Positions 8,901 to 15,853 of a stretch of 64,000 nucleotides of DNA are shown here, one piece after another. This DNA is from UKL13-3 sp040387195 (GTDB lineage: Bacteria; Bacteroidota; Bacteroidia; UKL13-3). The number at the start of each line of letters is the position of its first letter. Position 1 is the stretch's first letter. The translations under genes were made by a program, and so were the position numbers. The stretch covers positions 1 to 64,000 of the forward strand of contig JAZKEF010000013.1 in NCBI GenBank assembly GCA_040387195.1. The letters are read 5' to 3'. The notes below the pieces were generated by a model. The model made no database searches and was not told the origin of the DNA. It worked only from the letters and a program-made list of their open reading frames with translations.

Positions 8901-9610
8901 ATGCAACCAACAGTGCTTATACACTTAAAAGTTATGCTACCACGGCCCTTCAGGGAAACAGCAAGGTAGCCTTCAGGTTTGTATTCGGTAGTGATGCAAA
9001 TACATCAGCCGCGGGACTTGCAATTGATAACTTCGAAATATTAGGTCCGGTGAATATTGCTTTACCTGTTTCATTGCTTGCTTTTGATGGAAAACGCAGC
9101 AGCAAATCCACTGTTGATCTTAACTGGCAAACCGCATCGGAAGAAGGAGTTTCCGGCTTTAGCATCGAACGTAAATTTGATTGGCACGCAACATTTGAAA
9201 CAGTTGATTTTGTGAACAGCAAAGGTGCTCAGGGACAAAAAAGTGAGTACACCTTTACCGATGCCAATGATTATCCATACAATACCTACTACCGCATTAA
9301 GATGGTGGATATGGATGGTACCAGCGAATACACAAAAGTGATAACCGTTAAAGGATACGAGGATCCATCTTCTAAATTTATTGAATCGGTTTATCCATTG
9401 GCGGGCAACGACAAACGATTTGTGGTAAAAACAACCTTGACCGAACCATTGCAGGTGGAGATGATGAACAATAATGGACAACTGGTCAAAACAACTGCTT
9501 TACAGGCTTCAACTATTCTTGATTGCAGCGATTTTGCAGCGGGGATTTATTATGCGCGCTTTACCAGTGAGGCCGGTCATAAGCAAGTTGTGAAAATTTT
9601 TGTTCGTTAA
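5936..9610 (+). CDS. Large secreted beta-propeller/PKD protein with T9SS C-terminal sorting domain
   Basis: I start it at the ATG at 5936 (1224 residues), because MKNRFLPILLVLVFGVVGC is a signal peptide and an upstream ATG in the same frame gives none. An acidic run of Glu follows. The body has BNR/sortilin-like propeller repeats (SIDGGATWNQL, SVNGGTNWTSV) over about residues 80-780, a PKD domain (YFWNFGDGTNSALANP) near 790-870, a jelly-roll-like region, and a T9SS type A sorting domain at the end (AAGIYYARF...HKQVVKIFVR). It should cross the outer membrane through the type IX system and be kept at the surface or released. The signal sequence also looks like a lipobox (VVG-C), which is unusual for such cargo. 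No catalytic domain is recognised; adhesion or binding is likely. Confidence 0.93.
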   Translation: MKNRFLPILLVLVFGVVGCLMLDVSRPEGSKERMEEEEEEGGGIPLRDRMDLAWAQENEMTMDPATGEVPRERLLDAWKYMKSLERRQFKSAIPGIVWTERGPNNQAGRTRAIQIDLNDPSGNTIFAGSVAGGLWKTTNITVASPIWTPINEFMQNLAVTSITQAPNAPQVMYLGTGEGNGNSDAVRGLGIWKSIDGGATWNQLSATNNSSYYYCGKVFTFGMGDTLFACTNSGLYRSVNAGTSFTKVLGSGISSAGGNLSFDIEMTEWGTLYASMSSGSSNSGTIHKSYTKGATWTSPLTITGINKNEIELALAPGDSTVIYGLVEDAQTITGIIKSTNSGVSFAKTTGYPVDADSGIPSTDFSRGQAWYDLSICVNPKNTQEVYVGGVDIFRTINGGTTWQQVAHWYAGFSLQYAHADQHLAMYHPTDTNIAYFGNDGGIYRTSNAGASMPTLVDKGANYNTIQFYGCDIHPTAGNNYFLAGAQDNGSHQFTTAGINATSEVTGGDGALCHIDQDQPQYQFTSYVYNNYYRSTNSGGSFNSAVSNSTGRFINPTDYDDSLNILYGATSAGSFLRWSNPQTGSTTSTIAVTAFNGGTVSHVKIAPNTPMRVYFGTTSGRVAYLDSCNTATGTKAGVSLGTPSAGNVSCIEIEKGNANHILLTYSNYGITSIWESVNGGTNWTSVEGNLPDMPVRWVVFNPNNGAQAMIATELGVWTTDLLNGASTDWQPSNTGLANVRCDMIKIRQSDKTAIVATHGRGLYSTDGFGIPASPTASFTMSLPVAYEASSMSFTNTSTMATTYFWNFGDGTNSALANPTKTYVNAGTYTVTLVINGGVSVMNKNITVLPAKGVPYAITDGGNFEVNTSHFAAVTTTGTGFERGNSAITGKSGVAGGSNAWVTGLTAATYADNSLSYLYTPCYNFTASGTYTIRFYAKNIFELSYDGYRVEYSTNGGTSWLPLATAVGTNWYDYANGSTGRPFPQNQAFFNATNSAYTLKSYATTALQGNSKVAFRFVFGSDANTSAAGLAIDNFEILGPVNIALPVSLLAFDGKRSSKSTVDLNWQTASEEGVSGFSIERKFDWHATFETVDFVNSKGAQGQKSEYTFTDANDYPYNTYYRIKMVDMDGTSEYTKVITVKGYEDPSSKFIESVYPLAGNDKRFVVKTTLTEPLQVEMMNNNGQLVKTTALQASTILDCSDFAAGIYYARFTSEAGHKQVVKIFVR

Positions 9611-9652
9611 ACCTCTTTTGACCAATATCATATTTTATTGAACTGAATGCCC

Positions 9653-9660
9653 TATTTTTG
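9653..9660 (+). promoter_or_regulatory. Possible Bacteroidetes -7 box of trhO
   Basis: TATTTTTG fits the TAnnTTTG -7 consensus and lies 28 bases before the trhO ATG. A TTG occurs upstream but only 12 bases away, so the -33 element is not canonical. Confidence 0.4.
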
Positions 9661-9688
9661 CGGGCTAATCTAACTATCCATCTTACAT

Positions 9689-10615
9689 ATGGAAGCTAAA
9701 AACTATTTGGTACTCGCTTACTATTATTACACTCCGATTGAAAACCCGGAGGAATTTACGACCCAGCATCTCAACTATTGCAAAGAGATTGGACTCAGGG
9801 GACGTATCTATATTGCACACGAAGGAATAAACGGAACCGTGAGCGGCACAACAGAAACTTGTGAACGTTACATGAGTGACCTGAAGGCAGATCCCCGTTT
9901 TGCAGGAGTTGAATTTAAGGTTGATGAACATGATGGGCATGCTTTTAACCGTATGCATGTGCGTGCCAAAACGGAAATTGTACACAGCGGCTTACGCGAC
10001 CCGAATGTCATTGATCCCAACAGGGAAACAGGTAAACATTTACGGGGAGATGAGTTTTTAGCTCTTAAGGACAGAGGAGATGTGGTGATTCTGGATGTAC
10101 GTTCCAACTATGAAACACGTTTGGGGAAATTTAAAAATTCGGTGACACTCGATATGGAAAACTTCAGAGAGTTTCCGGAAAAGTTAGCCGAACTTGAACA
10201 GTATAAAGATAAGACCATTGTTACCTGCTGCACCGGTGGTATCAAGTGCGAGAAAGCATCGGCCTTGTTGCTCAAGGAAGGATTTAAGGATGTATACCAG
10301 TTACACAATGGAATCATAGGATACGCAAAGGATACCGGAGGAAAAGATTTTGACGGGGTATTGTATGTGTTTGATGGCCGCGTTTCTGTTCCCGTAAATG
10401 AGGTAAACCCAACTGCCATTGCACAGTGTTCGACATGCGGAACACCAACCGTACGCAGTTTAAATTGTGCCAATGTAGATTGCAATGAGCAGTTCAGCAT
10501 GTGTGAGCCTTGTGCCGAAGAGATGGAAGGAACTTGCAGCATGGAATGTAAGGTAGCCCCCGGAAAACGAGAGTACAATGGAACAGGCTACTACACACGT
10601 CCGGCTTTGGACTAA
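9689..10615 (+). CDS. trhO: tRNA uridine-34 hydroxylase TrhO (rhodanese family, UPF0176)
   Basis: TrhO (YceA) makes 5-hydroxyuridine at the wobble position of some tRNAs using oxygen. The 308-residue protein has the usual order: an N-terminal acylphosphatase-like domain (about residues 1-100, with RGRIYIAHEGINGTVSG), then a rhodanese domain with the active loop CCTGGIKCEKA near residue 180. The C-terminal region is Cys-rich (CSTCGTP, CANVDC, CEPC, CSMEC) and could bind zinc; this is common in the longer members of the family. The ATG at 9689 gives the expected N-terminus. It follows the T9SS cargo gene by 78 bases with its own possible promoter, and converges on the WD40 gene across a repeat cluster. 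Confidence 0.93.
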   Translation: MEAKNYLVLAYYYYTPIENPEEFTTQHLNYCKEIGLRGRIYIAHEGINGTVSGTTETCERYMSDLKADPRFAGVEFKVDEHDGHAFNRMHVRAKTEIVHSGLRDPNVIDPNRETGKHLRGDEFLALKDRGDVVILDVRSNYETRLGKFKNSVTLDMENFREFPEKLAELEQYKDKTIVTCCTGGIKCEKASALLLKEGFKDVYQLHNGIIGYAKDTGGKDFDGVLYVFDGRVSVPVNEVNPTAIAQCSTCGTPTVRSLNCANVDCNEQFSMCEPCAEEMEGTCSMECKVAPGKREYNGTGYYTRPALD

Positions 10616-10624
10616 GGGGAAGGC

Positions 10625-10749
10625 GACTTCGGTGAACTCAGTCTGACAGCTTTTGTCAAAATGAGTTAATCGAAGCGGTGCAAAGCTCATTAGAACTTCT
10701 ATCATCATTGGTGAAGACTTCGGTGAACTCAGTCTGACAGCTTTTGTCA
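10625..10749. repeat. Two direct copies of a 34-base repeat
   Basis: Bases 10625-10658 and 10716-10749 are identical over 34 bases, containing GGTGAACTCAGTCTGACAG and ending in TTTTGTCA. The spacer of 57 bases has a degenerate inverted fragment (AAATGAGTTAATCGAAG). The core is the reverse complement of the tandem unit that follows. Confidence 0.8.
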
Positions 10750-10757
10750 CTTGGACT

Positions 10758-10854
10758 TTATCGAATGTCCGACTGAGCTTATCGAATTGTCAAACTGAGT
10801 TCATCGAATTGTCAGACTGAGTTCATCGAATTGTCAGACTGAGTTCATCGAAGT
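10758..10854. repeat. About 4.5 tandem copies of a 22-base repeat, inverted relative to the 34-base repeats
   Basis: Units begin near 10758 (21 bases, diverged), 10779, 10801 and 10823, with a partial unit at 10845-10854. The unit core is GTCAGACTGAGTTCATCGA. The last two full units are identical. There are no unique spacers, so it is not a CRISPR. Opposite-facing copies at 10625-10749 allow strong hairpins between the two convergent genes. The last partial unit encodes the final codons and stop of the WD40 gene. Confidence 0.85.
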
Positions 10855-11741
10855 CCCCAGATCATATTGGTTCTGTCATCACTGCAGGTAATTAATTCTT
10901 CATCGTTTATCCAGAGTATTTTGTTTACCGAAGTAGAATGGCCTTCATTGCGAAGTTTGTCAATTACCTTTAATAAAACATCTGTTTGAGCATCCCATAT
11001 TTTGATCGTTTTATCCATGCTTACGGTAGCATATAACTTTCCGTTCGGAGAAAAAGCAATCGCATTTATATGCAGGGTGTGGGCCGGAATATCAAGTGTA
11101 TTTTCGAATGCTTGTTGTACATTCCAGCTTTTGAGCATCACGTCCCGGCCTCCGCTATACAACAGGTTTCCATGGGGTGAGTAGGAAAGTGCAAATACCG
11201 AGTTGGTATGCGCTTTAAATTCAAAAAGTTGTTGGAAATTTTCGGTCGAAAAAATGCGGATATGGTGGTCGCTATACCCCACTGCAAATTCTTTTTTATG
11301 CGGATGCACTGCAATTACGCGGGCACTTTTATCCGATAGTTGCAGGGTATGTAACAGTTCAAGGTTGTGTTTATTCCAGATACAAATGCTGCCGTTGCCT
11401 CCGGCTGTGATAATATTGTCGCCTGTTTCCTGAATATCAAATATTCCCAAAGTATGCGCCTCAATGTTCCGGATTTCTTTACGTTCATTCAAATCAATTA
11501 CATGCAGGTTACCCGAAGCTGTTCCGCATAACAATAGTTGTTGTTCACGGTCCAGAAATAGTGAGTAAACAGGACGGTTTACCTGAACCAGTAATCTTCC
11601 GTCACCTTTGGTAGCCATGTTCCATTCAACAACATAACCATCGTCTGCTCCACTAAAAAAAGTATGTTCGTGTAATCCGGCACAAAGTGAAAAGATACTC
11701 CCTTTATGACCGCTAAAATGTGCTATTTTTGAAACGTTCAT
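10845..11741 (-). CDS. WD40-repeat protein
   Basis: This protein of about 298 residues is made almost entirely of WD40 repeats, for example SFSPNGKLYATVSMDKTIKIWDAQ (reported here by its ends: FSPNGKLYATVS, KTIKIWDAQ), SPHGNLLYSGGRD and HIRIFSTENFQQLFEF. It should fold as one seven-bladed propeller and act as a cytosolic binding scaffold. There is no signal peptide. I choose the ATG at 11741 (MNVSKIAHFSGHKGSI); the longer frame starting at 11759 overlaps the divergent gene. The final codons for Gly-Leu-Arg and the stop lie inside the intergenic repeat. Its start is 7 bases from the start of the divergent phosphopantetheinyl transferase gene. Partner unknown. Confidence 0.9.
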   Translation of the reverse strand: MNVSKIAHFSGHKGSIFSLCAGLHEHTFFSGADDGYVVEWNMATKGDGRLLVQVNRPVYSLFLDREQQLLLCGTASGNLHVIDLNERKEIRNIEAHTLGIFDIQETGDNIITAGGNGSICIWNKHNLELLHTLQLSDKSARVIAVHPHKKEFAVGYSDHHIRIFSTENFQQLFEFKAHTNSVFALSYSPHGNLLYSGGRDVMLKSWNVQQAFENTLDIPAHTLHINAIAFSPNGKLYATVSMDKTIKIWDAQTDVLLKVIDKLRNEGHSTSVNKILWINDEELITCSDDRTNMIWGLR

Positions 11742-11748
11742 TTTACCC

Positions 11749-12375
11749 ATGCCAATCATTCAGCGTACAAACCTAAACGAAAATACGATATTAGCCTTAT
11801 GGAAAATATCAGAGTCCAAGGAGGAATTGCTCACTATGCTCACTGGTAATCTGAAAGACAACGGAACCAATAAACACAGCAGCATTCACTGGTTGGCAAG
11901 CCGGGTATTGCTTCAGGAATTATATCCAACGAGTGCCATTGAATTGCATAAGGACGAATACAATAAACCCTCCTTAACCATCAATAACCAAGCCTTTGCT
12001 GTTTCCATCACCCATTCTTTTGAGTATGCTGCAATCATGATCTGTCCATCACACCCGGTGGCATTGGATATTGAGCGAATTGATGAACGGATTATGCGGG
12101 TTGCGCATAAGTTTATTAGGTCAGATGAAAACTTTGGAGAGTCCAATCCAACGTTATATAACATCATCATTTGGTCGGCCAAGGAAACATTATACAAATA
12201 CTACGGCAAAAAGGAACTCGATTTTAAATTGCACCTGCGCCTGCATCCGTTTGAATACGATACAATCCCGTTTGTTGCAAATGGAACAATTCAAAAAAAT
12301 GGGTACATCCTTAACCTGCCCGTACATGTAGAAACATTTGACGGGTATGTGCTTACCTATAGTTACGGGCGTTAG
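11749..12375 (+). CDS. 4'-phosphopantetheinyl transferase superfamily protein
   Basis: Enzymes of this family transfer the phosphopantetheine arm from CoA to Ser of acyl or peptidyl carrier proteins. The 208-residue protein has the Sfp-type signature: VSITHS near residue 84, the metal-binding ALDIERID around 104-111 and WSAKETLYKYYGKKELDF around 142-160. It is of the Sfp type, longer than AcpS, and no other carrier-protein gene is near, so its target (perhaps the fatty acid ACP) is not shown by context. Start at MPIIQRTNLNENT fits homologues I remember. It overlaps the next, convergent gene by 4 bases. Confidence 0.92.
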   Translation: MPIIQRTNLNENTILALWKISESKEELLTMLTGNLKDNGTNKHSSIHWLASRVLLQELYPTSAIELHKDEYNKPSLTINNQAFAVSITHSFEYAAIMICPSHPVALDIERIDERIMRVAHKFIRSDENFGESNPTLYNIIIWSAKETLYKYYGKKELDFKLHLRLHPFEYDTIPFVANGTIQKNGYILNLPVHVETFDGYVLTYSYGR

Positions 12376-12755
12376 TTGTTTTTTTCAACAACCACTTCTT
12401 CTATCTTACCCGAAAGTGGATTCAATGTAACCCTGATGTAATATAAGGCATCATCTCCCTTATACATCCCAAATGATTGCACATACCCGTTATTGGTTTC
12501 AGATGCTTTCTTAATAACTGTATTTTTAATCACCGGAAGATGTGTTTTCATCAACAAGGAGAGTTGCACGGCATTGGCTTTTTTCTCAATGGTATCGCAG
12601 GTAAACAATACGGGTTCGTCCACAAATTCTTTCAGATCATACTTGAGCAATGCAGTGTGTAATTCTTTGTCTTTGCTAAAAGCATCATGTTGGGTTTGGG
12701 CGAAAAGGGCAAACGATAAGGTTAAAAATAGGGCTGCAATCAAAAGTTTTTTCAT
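12372..12755 (-). CDS. Small exported protein of unknown function
   Basis: Starting at the ATG at 12755 gives 127 residues beginning MKKLLIAALFLTLSFALFAQ, a clean signal peptide with likely cleavage after Ala-Gln or just before it. A longer reading from 12773 adds FYVCC ahead of the lysines and is less likely. The mature part, about 108 residues, is mixed alpha/beta in composition with no Cys pairs, membrane segments or motifs that I recognise. It should be periplasmic. It converges on the phosphopantetheinyl transferase gene with a 4-base overlap and is divergent from the di-heme operon. Confidence 0.8.
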   Translation of the reverse strand: MKKLLIAALFLTLSFALFAQTQHDAFSKDKELHTALLKYDLKEFVDEPVLFTCDTIEKKANAVQLSLLMKTHLPVIKNTVIKKASETNNGYVQSFGMYKGDDALYYIRVTLNPLSGKIEEVVVEKNN

Positions 12756-12826
12756 GCAGCAAACATAAAACATAAATGGCGGACCATTTATCTAAATATA
12801 TTTTTAGGCTAATCTAAAAATATATT

Positions 12827-12855
12827 TTTGTTTTTCTAACTAAGGGGTATATTTG
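12827..12855 (+). promoter_or_regulatory. Bacteroidetes-type promoter of the di-heme/Rieske/porin operon
   Basis: TTTG (12827-12830), a 17-base spacer, then TATATTTG (12848-12855) fits the -33 TTTG and -7 TAnnTTTG consensus. The ATG follows 17 bases later. A related AT-rich inverted repeat (TCTAAATATATTTTTAG and TCTAAAAATATATTTTTG, 12791-12830) lies just upstream and could bind a regulator. Confidence 0.6.
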
Positions 12856-12872
12856 CAGTCTAAATTGTGAAT

Positions 12873-14069
12873 ATGAAAACCTTATATAGTATAATTCTTA
12901 TTGGGCTCAGCATTGTGATAATGGCAGCTTGCGAGAAAGTATTGCCGGGGGCACCCAATGAAGATGATTTGCTGGATGGTCCGGTTGAAGGGTTGACCTC
13001 GGCACAATCAGCTCAGTTTTTAAGGGGTGATAAGGCATTTAATGATGAGGTATTTACTGCAGCAACGGGCCTGGGGTCTGTTTTTGTGGCTTCCAGTTGT
13101 GGGAGTTGCCATGCCGGTGATGGCAAAGGACATCCCTCAACTACATTAACCCGTTTCGGACAAACAGATGAAACAGGGAATAAATTTTTGTCCCAAGGTG
13201 GACCACAATTGCAAAACAGGGCATTACCCGGGTTTGAACCTGAACAGATTCCTGTCGGAGCCACATCATCCAAATTCACTCCTCCTGCAAATACAGGATT
13301 GGGTTTTATCGAATTGGTTTCGGATGCTGATATTTTAGCAATGGTTGACGAGAATGATATGAATGGTGATGGCATTTCGGGTGTTCCCAATTATAAAGAG
13401 TATCCTGCTTACCTCACCGAGTTTGCAAATGCTATTCCCAAAGGAGGAAAATACATCTGCAGGTTTGGCAAAAAAGCAGGAGCGTATAATTTGTTGCACC
13501 AAACGGTGAATGCCTACAACCAGGATATGGGTATTACTTCCAGTTTTGAACCTGTGGATGTGTATTCACATCTTGAAATTGATCCGGAAGTTTCGAACCA
13601 AACAGTTAATGATGTGGTGTTTTACTTACAGACCTTAAAAGCTCCCATCCAACGCAACCAGAATGATGAAACGGTAAAACAGGGCAAGCAGGTCTTTATC
13701 AATATTGGTTGCGAAAATTGTCATAAGCAAACCTTAAAAACCGGACCATCGCCTGTTGCCGCCCTTTCCAATAAGGAGTTTCATCCCTATACCGATTTGT
13801 TGCTGCATGATATGGGTAGCGGGTTGGATGATGGCTATACCGAGGGGTCAGCTAAAACATATGAATGGCGGACACCCGCTTTATGGGGACTTGGATTGTC
13901 GCCCGATTCTCAGGGAGGAAAGTATTTTCTGTTACATGATGGAAGAGCGAGTAGTATTGAAGAGGCGATTTTACTGCATGGAGGAGAAGCGGCCAAGAGC
14001 ATAAACAACTACGGGCAGCTTTCGCAGGAAGAGCGCAATGCATTGATGAAATTCCTTAAATCATTGTAG
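12873..14069 (+). CDS. Di-heme oxidoreductase (DHOR/DUF1111 family), lipoprotein
   Basis: The 398-residue protein has a lipoprotein-like leader (MKTLYSIILIGLSIVIMAAC, Cys 20) and two heme c sites, CGSCH and CENCH, which is the pattern of the DHOR or putative di-heme peroxidase family related to MauG and cytochrome c peroxidases. It should sit in the periplasm on a lipid anchor and pass electrons to or from the neighbouring Rieske protein. I use the ATG at 12873 and not the in-frame GTG at 12867. It is the first gene of a tight operon: the Rieske gene starts 2 bases after its stop. The promoter lies just upstream. Substrate is unknown; family members are often linked with iron-uptake or imelysin genes, none of which is seen here. 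Confidence 0.9.
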   Translation: MKTLYSIILIGLSIVIMAACEKVLPGAPNEDDLLDGPVEGLTSAQSAQFLRGDKAFNDEVFTAATGLGSVFVASSCGSCHAGDGKGHPSTTLTRFGQTDETGNKFLSQGGPQLQNRALPGFEPEQIPVGATSSKFTPPANTGLGFIELVSDADILAMVDENDMNGDGISGVPNYKEYPAYLTEFANAIPKGGKYICRFGKKAGAYNLLHQTVNAYNQDMGITSSFEPVDVYSHLEIDPEVSNQTVNDVVFYLQTLKAPIQRNQNDETVKQGKQVFINIGCENCHKQTLKTGPSPVAALSNKEFHPYTDLLLHDMGSGLDDGYTEGSAKTYEWRTPALWGLGLSPDSQGGKYFLLHDGRASSIEEAILLHGGEAAKSINNYGQLSQEERNALMKFLKSL

Positions 14070-14071
14070 CT

Positions 14072-14512
14072 ATGGATAGAAAGGAATTTCTGAAAACATG
14101 CGGAGTTGCATGTTTGAGCGGAGCGACTTTAATCACTTTTTTAGAGAGTTGTTCATCCGCCAATTACTTTGCAAAAACCTCCACTGAGGGAAACAGGATT
14201 GCGATCAAAAAATCGGAATTTATTTCTGTAGAAAAGGATAAGACAACTGCCCGCAAATATGTGCTGGTTAAAACGGAAAAGCTCAACTTTCCGATTTGCC
14301 TCTATAAACTGAGCGAGTTGGAATATTCAGCTTTGTTAATGGAATGCACACATAAAGGATGTGAGTTGCAACCACAAGGAGAGTATATGATTTGTCCTTG
14401 CCATGGCAGTGAGTTTTCGAATAAGGGAGTGGTGCAGAATCCACCGGCTGAGCAAAATCTACAATCGTTTAAAACAATAACCGACAATGAAAATATTTAC
14501 ATTCAATTATAA
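14072..14512 (+). CDS. Rieske [2Fe-2S] protein
   Basis: This 146-residue protein has the two Rieske cluster motifs, CTHKGC (about residues 91-96) and CPCHGSEF (about 109-116), giving the two Cys and two His ligands. The N-terminus MDRKEFLKTCG followed by a hydrophobic stretch and ESCSS resembles a Tat-type or lipoprotein leader, but the twin Arg is Arg-Lys, so the export route is uncertain. It is an extracytoplasmic one-electron carrier. Position between a di-heme enzyme (2-base gap) and a porin (26-base overlap) suggests it works with the di-heme protein and not with a bc1 complex, which this genome seems to replace with complex Act. Confidence 0.93.
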   Translation: MDRKEFLKTCGVACLSGATLITFLESCSSANYFAKTSTEGNRIAIKKSEFISVEKDKTTARKYVLVKTEKLNFPICLYKLSELEYSALLMECTHKGCELQPQGEYMICPCHGSEFSNKGVVQNPPAEQNLQSFKTITDNENIYIQL

Positions 14513-15734
14513 AACGGTAACAGCTTTTGTGTGCGCTGTTTGGTCGTCAGCTTTGATGGCACAAACCGATACAAATTCTTTGGTGAAGCGCATCCCGATT
14601 GACAGTTCGAGGGTTAAACTAAACATGGATGCCATATACAACCGTCCGTTTTTAACTGCAGGGAAATTACCTGTTGCCATTGGCGGTTACCTGGAGGCTA
14701 ATACACAATATGCACAAACTGATGGTGTAACAGATGGGTTCTCTTTTCAAATGCGAAGAATGACATTGTTTTTTTCGTCAACCATTGCCAAAAAAATAAA
14801 GTTCTTTTCGGAGCTTGAATTTGAAGATGGCACCAAGGAAATAAACATAGAATTTGCTGCTATCGATATCGAGTTTCATCCGCTTGCAAATTTACGCGGA
14901 GGAATTATCCTAAATCCAATCGGAGCATTCAACCAAAATCATGATGGACCAAGGTGGGATTTTATCGACAGGCCCATCTCATCCACAACCATACTTCCTT
15001 CAACGCTTTCCAACGTAGGTTTTGGGTTACATGGAAAATACTTTACAGGTAGATGGGTATTGGGTTACGAAGCTTATTTAACAAATGGATTTGACGATGC
15101 CGTTATTTCCAATACAGAGAACAGGACATCCCTGGCTGCAGGAAAACTCAACCCTGAAAGGTTTGAAGAAAGTAATAGTGGCTTACCCATGCTCACAGGA
15201 AAATTAGCGGTACGAAACAGAAAACTAGGGGAGATAGGTATTTCAGGAATGCGTGGCGTATTTAATAAATGGAGAGAAGATGGAATTATACTCGACACCA
15301 AACGAAACCTCACTGCATTGGCTTTCGACTTTAATACATCGCTTGTAAGGGGACGATTGAACATTACGGGTGAAGTAGCCAAGGTATATGTGGATGTTCC
15401 GTCAACATACGATCCAGCCTATGGAAAAGAACAGTTCGGAGGTTTTGTGGATATTGTCGGAACGGTTATACAACGCGAAATGCTCGGATGGGAGAAGGCT
15501 AAAATAAATGCAGGCATAAGACTTGAATATGTCGACTACAACCAGGATACCTTCTCCGAAACTAACGGAACTATCGGTGATCATTTATGGTCTGTTGTTC
15601 CTGGTATAGCTTTTCGTCCGGTAGGTACAACGGTGCTAAGGTTCAACTATCGCTACCAGCAACAAACAGATTTATTGGGAAATCCTCCGGCACAAACCGG
15701 TGTGATTCAGTTCGGGTTCTCGAGTTATTTTTAA
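14487..15734 (+). CDS. OprO/OprP-like porin
   Basis: The 415-residue protein starts with a signal peptide ending in ALMAQ (about residue 25) and reads as an outer-membrane beta barrel: alternating strands, MRRMTLFFSSTIAKKIKFFSELEFE and similar segments (cited by ends: MRRMTLFF, FSELEFE), and a terminal Phe (GFSSYF). It resembles phosphate-selective porins O and P. The ATG lies inside the Rieske gene (26-base overlap), so translation is coupled. A strong terminator follows at 15764. The pairing of porin, Rieske and di-heme enzyme suggests import of a substrate that is oxidised or reduced in the periplasm; no substrate can be named. Confidence 0.88.
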   Translation: MKIFTFNYKTVTAFVCAVWSSALMAQTDTNSLVKRIPIDSSRVKLNMDAIYNRPFLTAGKLPVAIGGYLEANTQYAQTDGVTDGFSFQMRRMTLFFSSTIAKKIKFFSELEFEDGTKEINIEFAAIDIEFHPLANLRGGIILNPIGAFNQNHDGPRWDFIDRPISSTTILPSTLSNVGFGLHGKYFTGRWVLGYEAYLTNGFDDAVISNTENRTSLAAGKLNPERFEESNSGLPMLTGKLAVRNRKLGEIGISGMRGVFNKWREDGIILDTKRNLTALAFDFNTSLVRGRLNITGEVAKVYVDVPSTYDPAYGKEQFGGFVDIVGTVIQREMLGWEKAKINAGIRLEYVDYNQDTFSETNGTIGDHLWSVVPGIAFRPVGTTVLRFNYRYQQQTDLLGNPPAQTGVIQFGFSSYF

Positions 15735-15763
15735 CTAATTACGTTTGTAGTTCGGTTGATATA

Positions 15764-15801
15764 AAAAAAGCGAATCTTGGTTCACCAGGATCCGCTTTTT
15801 T
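15764..15801. terminator. Bidirectional terminator between the porin and hydrolase genes
   Basis: AAAAAAGCGAATCTTGG pairs with CCAGGATCCGCTTTTTT around TTCA, with one mismatch. T runs occur on both strands, serving the convergent genes that end at 15734 and 15854. Confidence 0.9.
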
Positions 15802-15853
15802 ATGTACTTCGTGTGGAATTTTCATCCGAAACCCGTCAACAACCACGAAGGGA

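Noticed and set aside
10460..10750. Minus-strand 96-codon frame over the trhO end and repeats
   Set aside because: It lies mostly within trhO on the other strand and in the repeat cluster.
10758..10854. Regularly repeated 22-base units suggesting a CRISPR array
   Set aside because: The units are directly adjacent, with no unique spacers, and no cas genes are present; they are tandem repeats of a dispersed element.
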